64,000 bases of DNA from Bryobacterales bacterium (lineage in GTDB: Bacteria > Acidobacteriota > Terriglobia > Bryobacterales > Bryobacteraceae): positions 310,001-374,000 of the forward strand of contig JADJOP010000032.1 of assembly GCA_016713735.1 (NCBI GenBank), written 5' to 3'. The translations under genes were made by a program, and so were the position numbers. This document shows, piece after piece, positions 26,859 through 38,662 of this stretch (its first letter is position 1; each line of letters starts with the position of its first letter). The notes beneath the pieces are model-generated. The model was not told the DNA's origin, ran no database searches, and saw only the letters and a list, made by a program, of their open reading frames with translations.

Positions 26859-28781
26859 TCACCGCCTCCGCACACTCAACAAGCCGTGGTCGTAGGAATA
26901 GAAAAACCCGTCCTCGGCCCCAATCATCAAATCCACCTTCCCATCGCCGTTCCAGTCCGCCAGGTTCGGCGTCGGACTGTGCCCCGGTAACCGCGCCTCC
27001 ACCAGCTTGCCCCGCAACTGCATCACCGGCTTCTCCTGCGAACCCTGGTTCTCATACCACTCCGGCCCGTCATCGGCGTCCGTCACCAAATCCAGATCGC
27101 CATCGCCATCCAGATCCGCGAAGTCAATCTTCCTCCGCCCGCTGCTGCCCGCCCTCCCCTTCGCCAGGTTGAGAAACCGCCCCCCCGCATTCACAAAAAT
27201 CCTCTCCGGCGGCAACAGCTTCAACTCCCCGCCCACCTTCACCCGCCGGAACAAACTCAGATAGCCCTGATGATTCAGCATCACCAGGTCCGGCAGCCCA
27301 TCGCGGTTCCAATCGATCACCCGAGGCGTCGTCCGCCACTGCGTCAACAACTGCTTCGCCTTCGGCTGCCACCACACCCAGTCCGGCTTCGGCGGCGCTC
27401 CCGTCCACTCCACCTCCACCATCCGCGCCGCTTCCAACTCCCCATCCGCCGCCCGCCGGTACCACTGCACATCCCCCCAAATGTCATTCACCACAATGTC
27501 CAACCGTCCATCTAAATCCCAATCCGCCACCCACGGATTCGAATACCCCCACTTCTCCTCGGCCGGTCCCTGCACACTCCCGTTCGGCCCCGCGATCCTA
27601 CGAATAACCTTCCCCGCCGCTTTCAAATTCCCCCGGTCCACAAACCGCGCCTGCCTCTTCGTGCCCGTATTCTCAAACCACTGGATGTAGCCCGCCGAGT
27701 TCCCCGCGATCAAATCCAGATCCCCGTCCCCATCCCAATCCGCCGCCACCGGCCGCGACAACACACCGCTCTTCACAAACGGATCCCGCTGCAGCAGCGC
27801 CTTCGGCTCGGCAAACCGCGGCTCCTGCCCCCGCGCCGCCAGGTTCTCCACCAGCCACACCGTCCCGTCTTCTTCCCCAATCAACAGCGACGGCCGCCCG
27901 TCTTTGTGCCACGAAACAACCCGCGGTTGAATCATGCACAGGTCCATCTTCAACTGCTTCCCGCCCGCCTCGAGCTTCACCGGCGCGGAAAGGCCGCCCG
28001 GCCCCGCCCGGTGCAGCGACACATAATCCAAAAACGACCCCGTGATCAGCGACCACTTCCCATCCCCCAACCAATCCACCGCGTTCGGCGCCGGCGTCCC
28101 ATACGTGTCGATCACCTTCCCGCCCGACTCCAGCTTCACCGGCGTCTCATACCGCGGCGCCGCGTTCGTCCCCACGTTCCGGTAGTAATACACATGGGCA
28201 TGCAGCGGACCCCGCGTCCATCTCCCCGCCGCATCATACGCATCGTCCCAACCGTACTCCCGCCAGTCCGACGTCCCGTTCAACAAATCGATCTTCCCGT
28301 CCCGGTCCCAGTCCACCGCAAACCACGTGTCATCCCGCCCCACGTGATACGACCGCTCAATCGGCAGCTTCACATACTTCCCCATCCGGTTCCGCCGCAC
28401 GTCGTCGTAATAGCCGCCCGGAAACAGCAGGTCCGCCGCCCCGTCGCCATTCACATCGGCCACCACCAGGTGCGCCTTCCCATCGCCGATCCGCTCCGCC
28501 GGCCCAAACAGCGGCTTCTCTTGCGTTCCCTCATTCAGGAACAAATACGTTCCGTTATACAGCCGCTGCCCGCCTCCCACAAGCAGGTCCAGATCCCCAT
28601 CCCCATCCCAATCCAACACGCCAGGATGCGGCCACAGCCCAATCCCCAACCGCCCCACCACCCCCGCCGTCCCATACCTCGCCTGCGAACCGTCGCCCTT
28701 CAGCGCCACGGGCGCCTGGGCCGGGGCCTGCGCCCCCACCAAAGCAAACGAAAGGAGAAGAACCGGGAGAATCCGTAACAT
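26859..28781 (-). CDS. secreted FG-GAP/VCBS repeat beta-propeller protein
   Basis: A protein of 640 residues with a signal peptide (MLRILPVLLLSFALVGA) and at least eight calcium-binding-like FG-GAP motifs. Examples are DWDGDGDLDLLVGG, DVNGDGAADLL, DWDRDGKIDLL, DWDGDGDLDLIAGN, DWDLDGRLDIVV, DLDGDGDLDLVTD and DWNGDGKVDLMIG. This predicts an integrin-alpha-like propeller outside the cytoplasm. No catalytic domain is evident. It is divergent from the M13 peptidase gene, with a 62-nt shared promoter region, and lies upstream of galM-lacI on the same strand, 50 nt away. Confidence 0.85.
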   Translation of the reverse strand: MLRILPVLLLSFALVGAQAPAQAPVALKGDGSQARYGTAGVVGRLGIGLWPHPGVLDWDGDGDLDLLVGGGQRLYNGTYLFLNEGTQEKPLFGPAERIGDGKAHLVVADVNGDGAADLLFPGGYYDDVRRNRMGKYVKLPIERSYHVGRDDTWFAVDWDRDGKIDLLNGTSDWREYGWDDAYDAAGRWTRGPLHAHVYYYRNVGTNAAPRYETPVKLESGGKVIDTYGTPAPNAVDWLGDGKWSLITGSFLDYVSLHRAGPGGLSAPVKLEAGGKQLKMDLCMIQPRVVSWHKDGRPSLLIGEEDGTVWLVENLAARGQEPRFAEPKALLQRDPFVKSGVLSRPVAADWDGDGDLDLIAGNSAGYIQWFENTGTKRQARFVDRGNLKAAGKVIRRIAGPNGSVQGPAEEKWGYSNPWVADWDLDGRLDIVVNDIWGDVQWYRRAADGELEAARMVEVEWTGAPPKPDWVWWQPKAKQLLTQWRTTPRVIDWNRDGLPDLVMLNHQGYLSLFRRVKVGGELKLLPPERIFVNAGGRFLNLAKGRAGSSGRRKIDFADLDGDGDLDLVTDADDGPEWYENQGSQEKPVMQLRGKLVEARLPGHSPTPNLADWNGDGKVDLMIGAEDGFFYSYDHGLLSVRRR

Positions 28782-28843
28782 TCTTCGTCAAGCATAACCA
28801 AACCCACTTACTTGTGGAGAGTCTATGAGGTGTGGTTACCCTA

Positions 28844-30881
28844 ATGAATGTGAAACCATCACAACTCCTTCTCCTCTCCCTCGCCGGCTCCCTACTCTTC
28901 GCCCAGCAGCCCGCCGCCCCGCTGAAAAGCGGCGTCGACACTGACGGCATGGACAAGTCCTGTAAACCCTGCGAAGACTTCTACCGCTACTCGAACGGCG
29001 CCTTCCTCGACAAGAACCCCATCCCCGCCCGCTACTCCAACTGGGGCTCCTTCGGCCTCCTCGCCGAGGCCAACCGCGAACGCCTCCGCACCATCCTCGA
29101 CGCCGCCGTCCTCTCCAAAGCCCCCGCCGGCTCCAGCGAACGCCGCATCGGCGACTTCTACGCAAGCTGCATGAACACCGCCGCCATCGACGCCGCCGGC
29201 GCCAAGCCCATCGAAGGCGAACTCAAAATGGTCGCCGCCATCTCCTCCCGCGCCCAGCTCGCCCGCGTCCTCAACGATCTCCAAAAGGCCCAATCCGCCG
29301 CCATCTACGGCATGCGCTCCGCCCCCGACGCCAAGAACACCTCCGACATCGTCCTCTACCTCTACGCCGGCGGCCTCTCCCTGCCTGACCGCGACTACTA
29401 CTCCAACACCGACGAGCAAGACCAAGGAGATCCGCAACCAGTTCCTCCTCCACGTCGCCCGCATGCTTCAACTCCTCGGCGACGACCCCGCCTCCGCCGA
29501 AACCGCTGCCAAATCCATCCTCGCCTTTGAAACCGAACGCGCCGCTACCCGCCTCACCCGCGTCGAACGCCGCGACCCCAACAAAACTTACAACAGGATG
29601 GATCTCGCCTCGCTCGAAAAGCTGAGCCCCACCTTCGATTGGAAGTCCTTCCTCGCCAACCACCGCGTCCCCGCCGCCACCACCATCATCGTCAGCGAGC
29701 CCAAAGCCATCGAACAGTTCGAACAACAGCTCGCCAAGGCCGATCTCGCCCAGTGGAAAGCCTGGCTCCGCTGGAACATCGTCCGCAACGCCGCCACCGA
29801 GCTTTCCAAGCCTTTCTTCGATGAGGACTTCACCTTCCAGCAAACCGTCCTCAACGGCGTCAAGGAACAGCGCCCCCGCTGGCAAACCTGCGCCACCGCC
29901 ACCGACAACCTCCTCGGCGACGCCCTCGGCGAAGTCTTCGTCAAAAAACACTTCCCCCCCGAAGCCAAGCGCCGCATGAATGAGCTCGTCGAGAACCTCC
30001 GCATCACCCTCCGCGAAGAGCTCGCCAAAGCCGACTGGCTCGAAGACAGCACCAAGCAGAACGCCCTCAAAAAGCTCAACGCTTTCTATCCCAAAATCGG
30101 CTACCCCGAGCGCTTCCGCGACTACGCCGAAGTCCCCATCTCCTCAAACACCTACTTCCAAAACGTCCGCGCCGCAGCCATCTCCGAACGCCAGTACGAA
30201 CTCGCCAAAATCGGCAAGCCCCTCGACCGCAACGACTGGGGCATGACCCCTCCCACCGTCAACGCCTACTACAACCCTCTCCAAAACGAAATCGCCTTCC
30301 CCGCCGGCATCCTCCAGCCCCCCTTCTTCGACCTCAACGCCGACGACGCCGCCAACTACGGCGCCATCGGTGCCGTCATCGGCCACGAAATGGGCCACGG
30401 CTTCGACGACCAGGGCTCCAAATACGCCGCCGACGGCTCCCTCACCAACTGGTGGACCGACGCCGACCGCAAACGCTTCGACACCCGCGCCCAGTGCATC
30501 ATCGACGAGTTCAACACCCTCGAAGTCGGCGGCGGCCTCCCCAACCACAACGGCAAGCTCGTCACCGGCGAAGCCCTCGGCGACCTCGGCGGCGTCACCC
30601 TCGCCTTCAAGGCCTACCAGCGCTCCCTCAACGGCAAACCCGCCCCTGTAATCGACGGCTTCACCGGCGAACAGCGCTTCTTCCTCGCCTTCGCCCGCAT
30701 CTGGGCCCGCCACTTCCGCCCCGAAGCCGCCCGCCTCCGCATCCAAACCGACCCCCACCCGCTCGACCGCTTCCGCGCCATCGGCACCCTCCAAAATGTC
30801 CCCGAGTTCCACAAGGCGTTCCAGTGCAAACTCGGCGACCCCATGGTCCGCCCGCCCGAAAAACAGTGCAAGCTCTGGTAG
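28844..30881 (+). pseudogene. M13 (neprilysin/PepO) family metallopeptidase, single-base frameshift
   Basis: A secreted zinc metallopeptidase split by one base. The N-terminal part starts at ATG 28844 (GAGGTG upstream; signal peptide LLLLSLAGSLLFAQ) and covers the M13 N-domain up to DYYSNTDE. There an extra C at about 29417 shifts the frame. Removing it gives DEKTKEIRNQF and restores the downstream frame, which runs to 30881. The catalytic region is intact: HEMGH (nt about 30384), the GEALGDLGG Glu motif and the family C-terminal CKLW. Restored length is about 678 residues, normal for the family. Because both halves are well conserved, a sequencing error is more likely than decay. It converges on the alkyltransferase-like gene with a 6-nt gap. 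Confidence 0.85.
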
Positions 30882-30887
30882 CCAGCG

Positions 30888-31271
30888 CTACTCCAACTCC
30901 CAAGTGCGAAACCGGTGTTGGCACACCTCCATGTCAACCCGCTTCCCCTTAAACCTCACCCCTTCCATCTCCAGCCGCAACCTCTGCTCATACGCCGCCT
31001 CGCCGCGCAGCTTGATCTGCCCCCCCGCCCCCAACACCCGCTGCCACGGCAGGCTCCCGTCGTTCCCCCTCAAAATCTTCGCCACCAACCGGTGATACAG
31101 CGGATACCCCGCCGCCGCCGCCACCTGCCCATACGTCGCCACCTTCCCCTTCGAAATCGACCGGATCACCCGCCGGATCGCCGCCTCCCGCTCCTCATTC
31201 GGACGCAAGCCATCCTTCACAATCCGCCGCATCAACTTCGCTTCGTCCTGCCCCGCCACACGTCGCTTCAT
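30888..31271 (-). CDS. alkyltransferase-like protein (ATL), MGMT fold without active Cys
   Basis: About 127 residues from ATG 31271; an adjacent ATG at 31274 is equivalent. The DNA-binding domain of the O6-methylguanine methyltransferase family is present (ISKGKVATYGQVAAAAGYPLYHRLVAKIL). The PCHR catalytic motif reads PWQR (in LPWQRVLGAGGQI), so the acceptor Cys is Trp, as in ATL proteins. ATLs bind alkylated guanine and hand the lesion to nucleotide excision repair instead of repairing it. The usual ATL motif is PWHR; the Gln is a further change. It is divergent from the sulfatase gene 26 nt away. Confidence 0.8.
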   Translation of the reverse strand: MKRRVAGQDEAKLMRRIVKDGLRPNEEREAAIRRVIRSISKGKVATYGQVAAAAGYPLYHRLVAKILRGNDGSLPWQRVLGAGGQIKLRGEAAYEQRLRLEMEGVRFKGKRVDMEVCQHRFRTWELE

Positions 31272-31296
31272 CATCGCTAGGAGTACAATCACCCGC

Positions 31297-32760
31297 ATGA
31301 TCTCACGCCGGAACTTCCTCGCGGCAGCCTCCGCCACCTCCTGCGCCGCACCTCTCGCCTCCGCATTCACCGCCGCCGTTCCCGCCCCCGCCCAAGGCTT
31401 CCGTCGCCCCAACCTCCTCATGATCGCCGTCGACGACTGGAACGACTGGGTCGGCGCCCTCGGCGGACACCCCCAGGTCCGCACCCCCAACCTCGACCGC
31501 CTCGCCCAGCGCGGCACCCTCTTCACCGACGCCCAAACCGCCGCCCCCATCTGCAACCCCTCCCGCGCCTCCCTCCTCACCGGACGCCACCCCACCACCT
31601 CCGGCGTCTATGACAACGACCAGCCCTGGCGCCCCGCCCTCCCCAACGCCATCACCCTCCCCCAATGCTTCCGCCAAAACGGCTACCGCACCCTCGGCGG
31701 CGGCAAAGTCTTCCACCACGGCCGCGGCTACAACGACCCCGCCTCCTGGGACGACTACTTCTTCTGGAACCCCGCCGCCCGCGCCAATGGCTGGCACGAT
31801 AACTACAGCTTCCCCCCCGACCCCGAACCCCAACGCCCCGTCACCCCCATGCCCTCCGTCTCCTGGCGCAACTTCGACTGGTCTCCCCTCGACCTCCCCG
31901 ACTCCGCCATGCCCGACTACAAACTCGCCTCCTGGGCCGGCGAACAGCTCCACCTCCGCCACGACAAACCCCTCTTCCTCGCCACCGGCTTCTTCCGCCC
32001 CCACATCCCCTGGTTCGTCCCCCGCAAATACTTCGACATGTACCCCCTCGACGACATCATCGTCCCCAACGTCAAGGAAGACGACCTCGCCGACCTTCCC
32101 CCCGCCGCCCGCCAGATCGCCCTCAACCAGTTCTCCCGCCACGACCTCCTCGTCTCCACCGGCAACTGGAAACGCGCCGTCCAGGCCTACCTCGCCTGCA
32201 TCACCTTCTCCGACGCCATGATCGGCCGCCTCCTCGACGCCCTCGATTCCAGCCCCCTCCGCGACAACACCATCGTCGCCCTCTGGTCCGATCACGGCTA
32301 TCATCTGGGCGAAAAATGGCACTGGCACAAACAAGCCCTCTGGTATCGCGCCACCCACGTCCCGCTCATCATCCAGGCCCCCGGCCTCACCCAGCCCGCC
32401 TCCCGCTGCGAAGCCCCGGTCAGCCTCCTCGATCTCTACCCCACCCTCGCTGACCTCGCTGGCCTCCCCACTCCCTCCAACCTCGACGGCCAATCCCTCC
32501 GCCCCCTCCTCACCAACCCGCGCACCGAATGGACCCGCCCCGTCCTCACCACCTACCTCAAGGGCAACCACGCCGTCACCACCTCCCGCCACCGCTACAT
32601 CCGCTACCACGACGGAGGCGAAGAACTCTACGACCGCCGCCAGGACCCCAACGAATGGGTCAACCTCGCCGCCCGCCCCGCGCTCGCACCCATCAAAGCC
32701 GAACTCGCCCAGGCCCTCCCTAAACGCGAAGCCGAAAACGCCCCCCGCGCCAACACCTGA
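31297..32760 (+). CDS. Tat-exported type I sulfatase, iduronate-2-sulfatase-like
   Basis: A protein of 487 residues. A twin-arginine signal (SRRNFLAAAS) starts the protein. Metal ligands appear in MIAVDDWNDW (D46, D47), and the formylglycine motif CNPSRASLLTG begins at C86; this Cys must be converted to formylglycine by an FGE or anSME enzyme not seen here. C-terminal motifs LWSDHGYHLGEKWHWHK and YDRRQDPNEWVNLA are typical of the iduronate-2-sulfatase-like branch. It probably desulfates polysaccharides in the periplasm. It is tail-to-tail with a second sulfatase. Confidence 0.87.
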   Translation: MISRRNFLAAASATSCAAPLASAFTAAVPAPAQGFRRPNLLMIAVDDWNDWVGALGGHPQVRTPNLDRLAQRGTLFTDAQTAAPICNPSRASLLTGRHPTTSGVYDNDQPWRPALPNAITLPQCFRQNGYRTLGGGKVFHHGRGYNDPASWDDYFFWNPAARANGWHDNYSFPPDPEPQRPVTPMPSVSWRNFDWSPLDLPDSAMPDYKLASWAGEQLHLRHDKPLFLATGFFRPHIPWFVPRKYFDMYPLDDIIVPNVKEDDLADLPPAARQIALNQFSRHDLLVSTGNWKRAVQAYLACITFSDAMIGRLLDALDSSPLRDNTIVALWSDHGYHLGEKWHWHKQALWYRATHVPLIIQAPGLTQPASRCEAPVSLLDLYPTLADLAGLPTPSNLDGQSLRPLLTNPRTEWTRPVLTTYLKGNHAVTTSRHRYIRYHDGGEELYDRRQDPNEWVNLAARPALAPIKAELAQALPKREAENAPRANT

Positions 32761-32819
32761 CCCGCCTCCGCCTCCGGTCCCCGCCTCTCGCCTCCTGGTC
32801 CAATGCGCACCTGATCGCA

Positions 32820-34170
32820 CTAACCTGCAACTCCCCACCCTTTCCCACTCTCCGCACCCCCAACTCACCTGCCGGTCCACCAGCGCCGTCAACTCGCGCA
32901 CCACCTCCGGCTGTTTCTCCGCCAAGTTGAACCGCTCCGACGGATCATGCTCCAAATGAAACAGCAGCGGCGTCGCCGTCCTCGCCGCCTTCTGCGCAAA
33001 CCCCGCCTTCGGATCCGTCACCCACAGCTTCCACGGCCCCTTCCTCACCGCCCGCACCGTCACGTCCCCGTAGTAATAGAACAGCGCCTCCCGCGACTCA
33101 TCCCCCCGGAACAGCGCCGCCCCCAGATCCGCGCCATCTAGCTCCCGCCCCGCCGCCACGCGCGCCCCCGCCAGCTTCGCGCACGTCGGCAAAATGTCCA
33201 TCGTGCACCCAAACGCATGCGACACCTGCCCCGCCTTGATCCGCCCCGGCCACCGCGCGATAAACGGCTCCCTCTGCCCGCCCTCCCAGTTCTGGCTCTT
33301 CCAACCGCTCAACTGCCCCGCCGTTCCCCCCTCCTCCCGCAGCGGCATCGCCGGACCGTTATCGCTCGAAAACATCACCAGCGTGTTCCCCTCCACGCCC
33401 GCCTCCTTCACCGCCCGCAACACCTCGCCCACGCTCCAGTCCAACTCCTCCACCACATCGCCAAACAACCCCCGCTTGCTCTTGCCCTTAAACTTCGGGC
33501 TCGCCGCCAGCGGCCAGTGTGGAAACGTATGCGCGAAGTAGAGGAAAAACGGCTTCTTCGCCCGCGCCGACGCACGAATGAAACCCGTCGCCTCCTCCGT
33601 ATACCGGCTCGTCAGATAGCTCTGGTCCGGCTCCTGCTCCGCAACCGTTTCGTTGCGCATCAACGGCGTCGGCGGATACTCACTCTTCCGCGGACTCCTG
33701 CTCGTCGCCGGACTCATGTCATTCGAGTATGGGATCCCAAAATACGAATCGAACCCATGCCGCGTCGGCAAATACTCACCCTTGTGCCCCAGGTGCCACT
33801 TGCCCACGATCGCCGTCGCATACCCGGCGCTCTTCAACACATCGGCCACCGTCGTCTCGCCCGCCTTCAGCCCGCCCGTCGAGTACGGAAACAGCACCTT
33901 CGAAATCCCGCACCGCACCGGATACCGCCCCGTCATCAACGCCGCCCGGCTCGGCGAACATAGCGGCGACGTCGAATAGAACTGCGTCCACCGCATCCCC
34001 TCCGCCGCCATCTGGTCCAGGTGCGGCGTCCGAATCGTCGGGTTCCCATAACAACCCAGGTCCCCATAGCCCAAATCATCGGCATAAATCATGACGATGT
34101 TCGGCTTCGTCTCCGCCCCGGTCAGCGCTCCGGCGGCCAGCGTGGCAAGCAGTTCACGGCGGTTCAGCAT
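32820..34170 (-). CDS. Tat-exported arylsulfatase-like sulfatase, 3' end unresolved
   Basis: About 440 residues from ATG 34170 (Tat-like LNRRELLATLAAGALTG). Motifs are IVMIYADDLGYGDLG, the formylglycine signature CSPSRAALMTGR (C71), GKWHLGHKG and FSSDNGPA, so it is a type I sulfatase of the arylsulfatase A branch. The frame has no stop after the family C-terminus (VVRELTALVDRQV). It stays open antisense through the whole neighbouring sulfatase, to 31303, which is not credible. A TAG in an adjacent frame at 32820 suggests a one-base indel near 32.85 kb; that position is used as the provisional end. It is divergent from the pectate-lyase-like gene, only 29 nt apart. Confidence 0.78.
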
Positions 34171-34199
34171 CGCAGTAAGCATACGATACACTCGTCCCC

Positions 34200-35853
34200 A
34201 TGAACCGCGCGCTTGCCCTCCTGCTCGCCTTCGCTCCGTCCCTCCTCGCCCAATCAACCACCCGCGACGAAGCCCTCGCCGCCATGCGCAAAGCCGCCCA
34301 GTTCTACGCCGGACCCGTCTCCCCCCACGGCGGCTACCACTTCGCCTACGCCGAAGACCTTTCCTACGGCCGCTCCGAACAAAGCGAAGGCCTCGGCCGC
34401 ATCGAAAACCAGCGCGACGGCACCCCCCGCGTCGCCATGGCCTTCCTCGAAGCCTACGCCGCAACCAAAGACCCGCTCTATCTCAACGCCGCCAAACGCG
34501 CCGCCCACGCCCTCGTCCAAGGCCAGCTCTGCTCCGGCGGCTTCGACTACATCGTCGAATTCGATCCCGCCCTCCGCAAGAAATACCCCTACCGCACCGA
34601 ACACAACTGCGCCTCCCCCTCCACCCCCAAGCAACCGCCCACCACCCTCGACGACAACGTCACCCAGGCCTGCCTCCGCGTTCTCCTCCGTGTTGACAAG
34701 CTCCTCAACTTCGCCGACAAGTCCATCCACGAAGCGGCACTCTTCGGCCTCGATGCCCTCGTCAAAGCCCAATATGCCAACGGCGCCTGGCCACAGCGCT
34801 ACTCCGAATTTCCCGACCCCGCACAACACCAACCGAAAAAGGCCAGCTACCCCGCCTCCTGGTCCCGCGACTGGCCTGGCGAAATCTACAAAGGCCACTA
34901 CACCTTCAACGACAACACCATGATCGACAACATGGACTGCCTCCTCGAAGCCGGACGCGTCTACAACGAACCCCGCTACACCGCCGCCGCCATGAAGGGC
35001 GCAAGCTTCATCCTCAACGCCCAGATGCCCGAACCCCAGCCCGCCTGGGCCCAGCAATACGACGCCAACATGCACCCCGCCTGGGCCCGCGTCTTCGAAG
35101 CCCCCCTCCGTCACCGGAGGCGAATCCCAAAGCATCATCGAAATGCTCATGGTCTTCTACCGCGAAACCGGAAAGCGCGAATACCTCGACGCCATCTCAC
35201 CCGCCCTCCGCTGGCTCGAAGCAAGCGTCCTGCCCCCCGTCGCCAACCCCTCCGAAGCCCGCCGCCGCATCAAGCCCGGCGAACCCGTCCTCGCCCGCTT
35301 CTATGAGCTCAAAACCAACCGCCCCCTCTACATCACCAAGGGCATGATGGTCAACGCCCTCGGCTCCGGCTCCAAACGCCCCGACGGCTACAAGCTCAGC
35401 TACACCGACGAGTCGGTCATCACCCACTACGGCGTCCTCACCTCAGGCGGCCGCCTCGCCGGCCTCCGCAAGGATTTCGACGCCCTCGCCAAAGCCCCCT
35501 ACACCGCCACCCTCCGCCGCCCCCTCGACCTCCACGGCCTCTCCCCCTGGGCCAGCGACAACCGCGACCCCCTAGCCAAACGCCCCAAGCCCGATCGCAT
35601 CGCCCAAATCATCGCGGCTATGGACCCGCGCGGCGCCTGGCTCGAATCCGGCGTCATCGGCAAAGCCAACGAAGTCGTCAGCGTCTTCGCCGCCCGCCCC
35701 ATGGTCCTCACCATCAACGGCCGCCCCATCGAAATCAACGAAAACGACCGCATCCAGCTCTACGACGGCCCCCAGCCCCCGCGCTCAAAAATCATTCGCA
35801 GCACCACCTTCGCCACCAACCTCGAAACCCTGGCCGCCTACGTCCGGCAATAG
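34200..35853 (+). pseudogene. pectate lyase-like (PL10-type) secreted enzyme, single-base frameshift
   Basis: Signal peptide MNRALALLLAFAPSLLAQ, then an (alpha/alpha) toroid-like region resembling family PL10 pectate lyases: NGAWPQRYSEFP, HYTFNDNTMIDNMDCLLEAGR, PAWAQQYDANMHPAWARVFE. At the C6 run 35101-35106 the frame breaks. Dropping one C gives the expected APSVTGGESQSIIEMLMVFY and joins the second frame, which continues to 35853 with a C-terminal domain. Restored length is about 550 residues. The indel in a homopolymer suggests sequencing error. With the sulfatases and rhamnose genes around it, a role in pectin or rhamnogalacturonan breakdown is plausible; PL10 assignment is by motif memory only. 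Confidence 0.72.
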
Positions 35854-35885
35854 CCACACACACCACAACTCACCCGTAACGGAAA

Positions 35886-35907
35886 CCGCGAGCGTGAGCG
35901 AGTCGGC
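35886..35907. repeat. dispersed 22-bp repeat, copy 1
   Basis: First of two identical 22-bp copies containing GCGAGCGTGAGCGAGTCGG, 82 bp apart, in the 147-nt gap between the pectate lyase and the rhamnose aldolase genes. A diverged third copy lies at 39915-39934. No gene is present in this gap. Confidence 0.75.
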
Positions 35908-35967
35908 AACGCCCGCGAACGCACACCGCCTCACGCGCCTGGGTCGCGGAGGCCGTGCGGCTAGCAC

Positions 35968-35989
35968 CCGCGAGCGTGAGCGAGTCGGC
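35968..35989. repeat. dispersed 22-bp repeat, copy 2
   Basis: Identical second copy of the 22-bp element, 11 nt before the stop codon end of the rhamnose aldolase gene, which is read leftwards. Between the two copies the sequence is also GC-rich (CCGCGAACG, CTCACGCG) and contains part-complementary words, so a folded RNA is possible. Confidence 0.75.
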
Positions 35990-36000
35990 GGTGCGCCCCC

Positions 36001-38193
<2,193 letters not shown>

Positions 38194-38205
38194 GGAGTTC
38201 CTTCG

Positions 38206-38232
38206 GAAAAATTGAGGGGAATCCCCATTTTA
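38206..38232 (-). promoter_or_regulatory. dyad upstream of the rhamnose aldolase gene
   Basis: GGGGATTCCCC on the minus strand (38216-38226), flanked by AAAAT on one side and TCAATTTTT on the other, just upstream of the ATG at 38193. It could be an operator, or a short terminator or attenuator between rhaM and the aldolase gene. The stem is short, so either reading is tentative. Confidence 0.35.
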
Positions 38233-38299
38233 CGCTCTCCGCCCACCGCGCCGCCGCTTGCCCCACCGCCGCCCACCGCTTCCCCCCCGCCCCCGCGCC

Positions 38300-38620
38300 T
38301 CACGCCAGGTGGAACACCTCTTCCAACCGCTCCATCTGCTTGTCCGCCGGCCGCCCCGCCGCATCCACAAAGAACTCCCGCATCGACTCCTGCCACACCC
38401 CGTTCACCGGCTCCAGCGACATCCGCCGCCGCGCCTCGGCAAAATCATCCGTCTCCAGATACCCCACCAGCATCCCGTCCTCGCGCAGGAACAGCGAGTA
38501 GTTCCGCCACCCCGTCCGGCTCAACGCCTCCTGCATCTCCGGCCACACACTCTTGTGCCGTTCCCTGTACTCTTCCAGCCGCTCCGGCTTTACCTGAAGA
38601 ACAAAACAGATTCGCTCCAT
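38300..38620 (-). CDS. rhaM: L-rhamnose mutarotase RhaM
   Basis: A protein of 106 residues that follows the RhaM pattern end to end: CFVLQVKPERLEEYRERHKSVWPEM with active-site Tyr18 and His22, a central GYLETDDF strand, and the C-terminal LEEVFHLA. It interconverts alpha and beta L-rhamnopyranose, feeding rhamnose isomerase. It lies upstream of the bifunctional aldolase/dehydrogenase on the same strand, supporting a rhamnose operon. It is divergent from the alginate-lyase-like gene. Confidence 0.92.
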   Translation of the reverse strand: MERICFVLQVKPERLEEYRERHKSVWPEMQEALSRTGWRNYSLFLREDGMLVGYLETDDFAEARRRMSLEPVNGVWQESMREFFVDAAGRPADKQMERLEEVFHLA

Positions 38621-38662
38621 AGATCAACCGCTCCCATTCTACTTGCGCTACCGTGAGAACAA

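Noticed and set aside
35854..36000. CRISPR-like pair of repeats
   Set aside because: Only two copies, spacer of 60 nt with internal similarity, and no cas genes; treated as a dispersed repeat.
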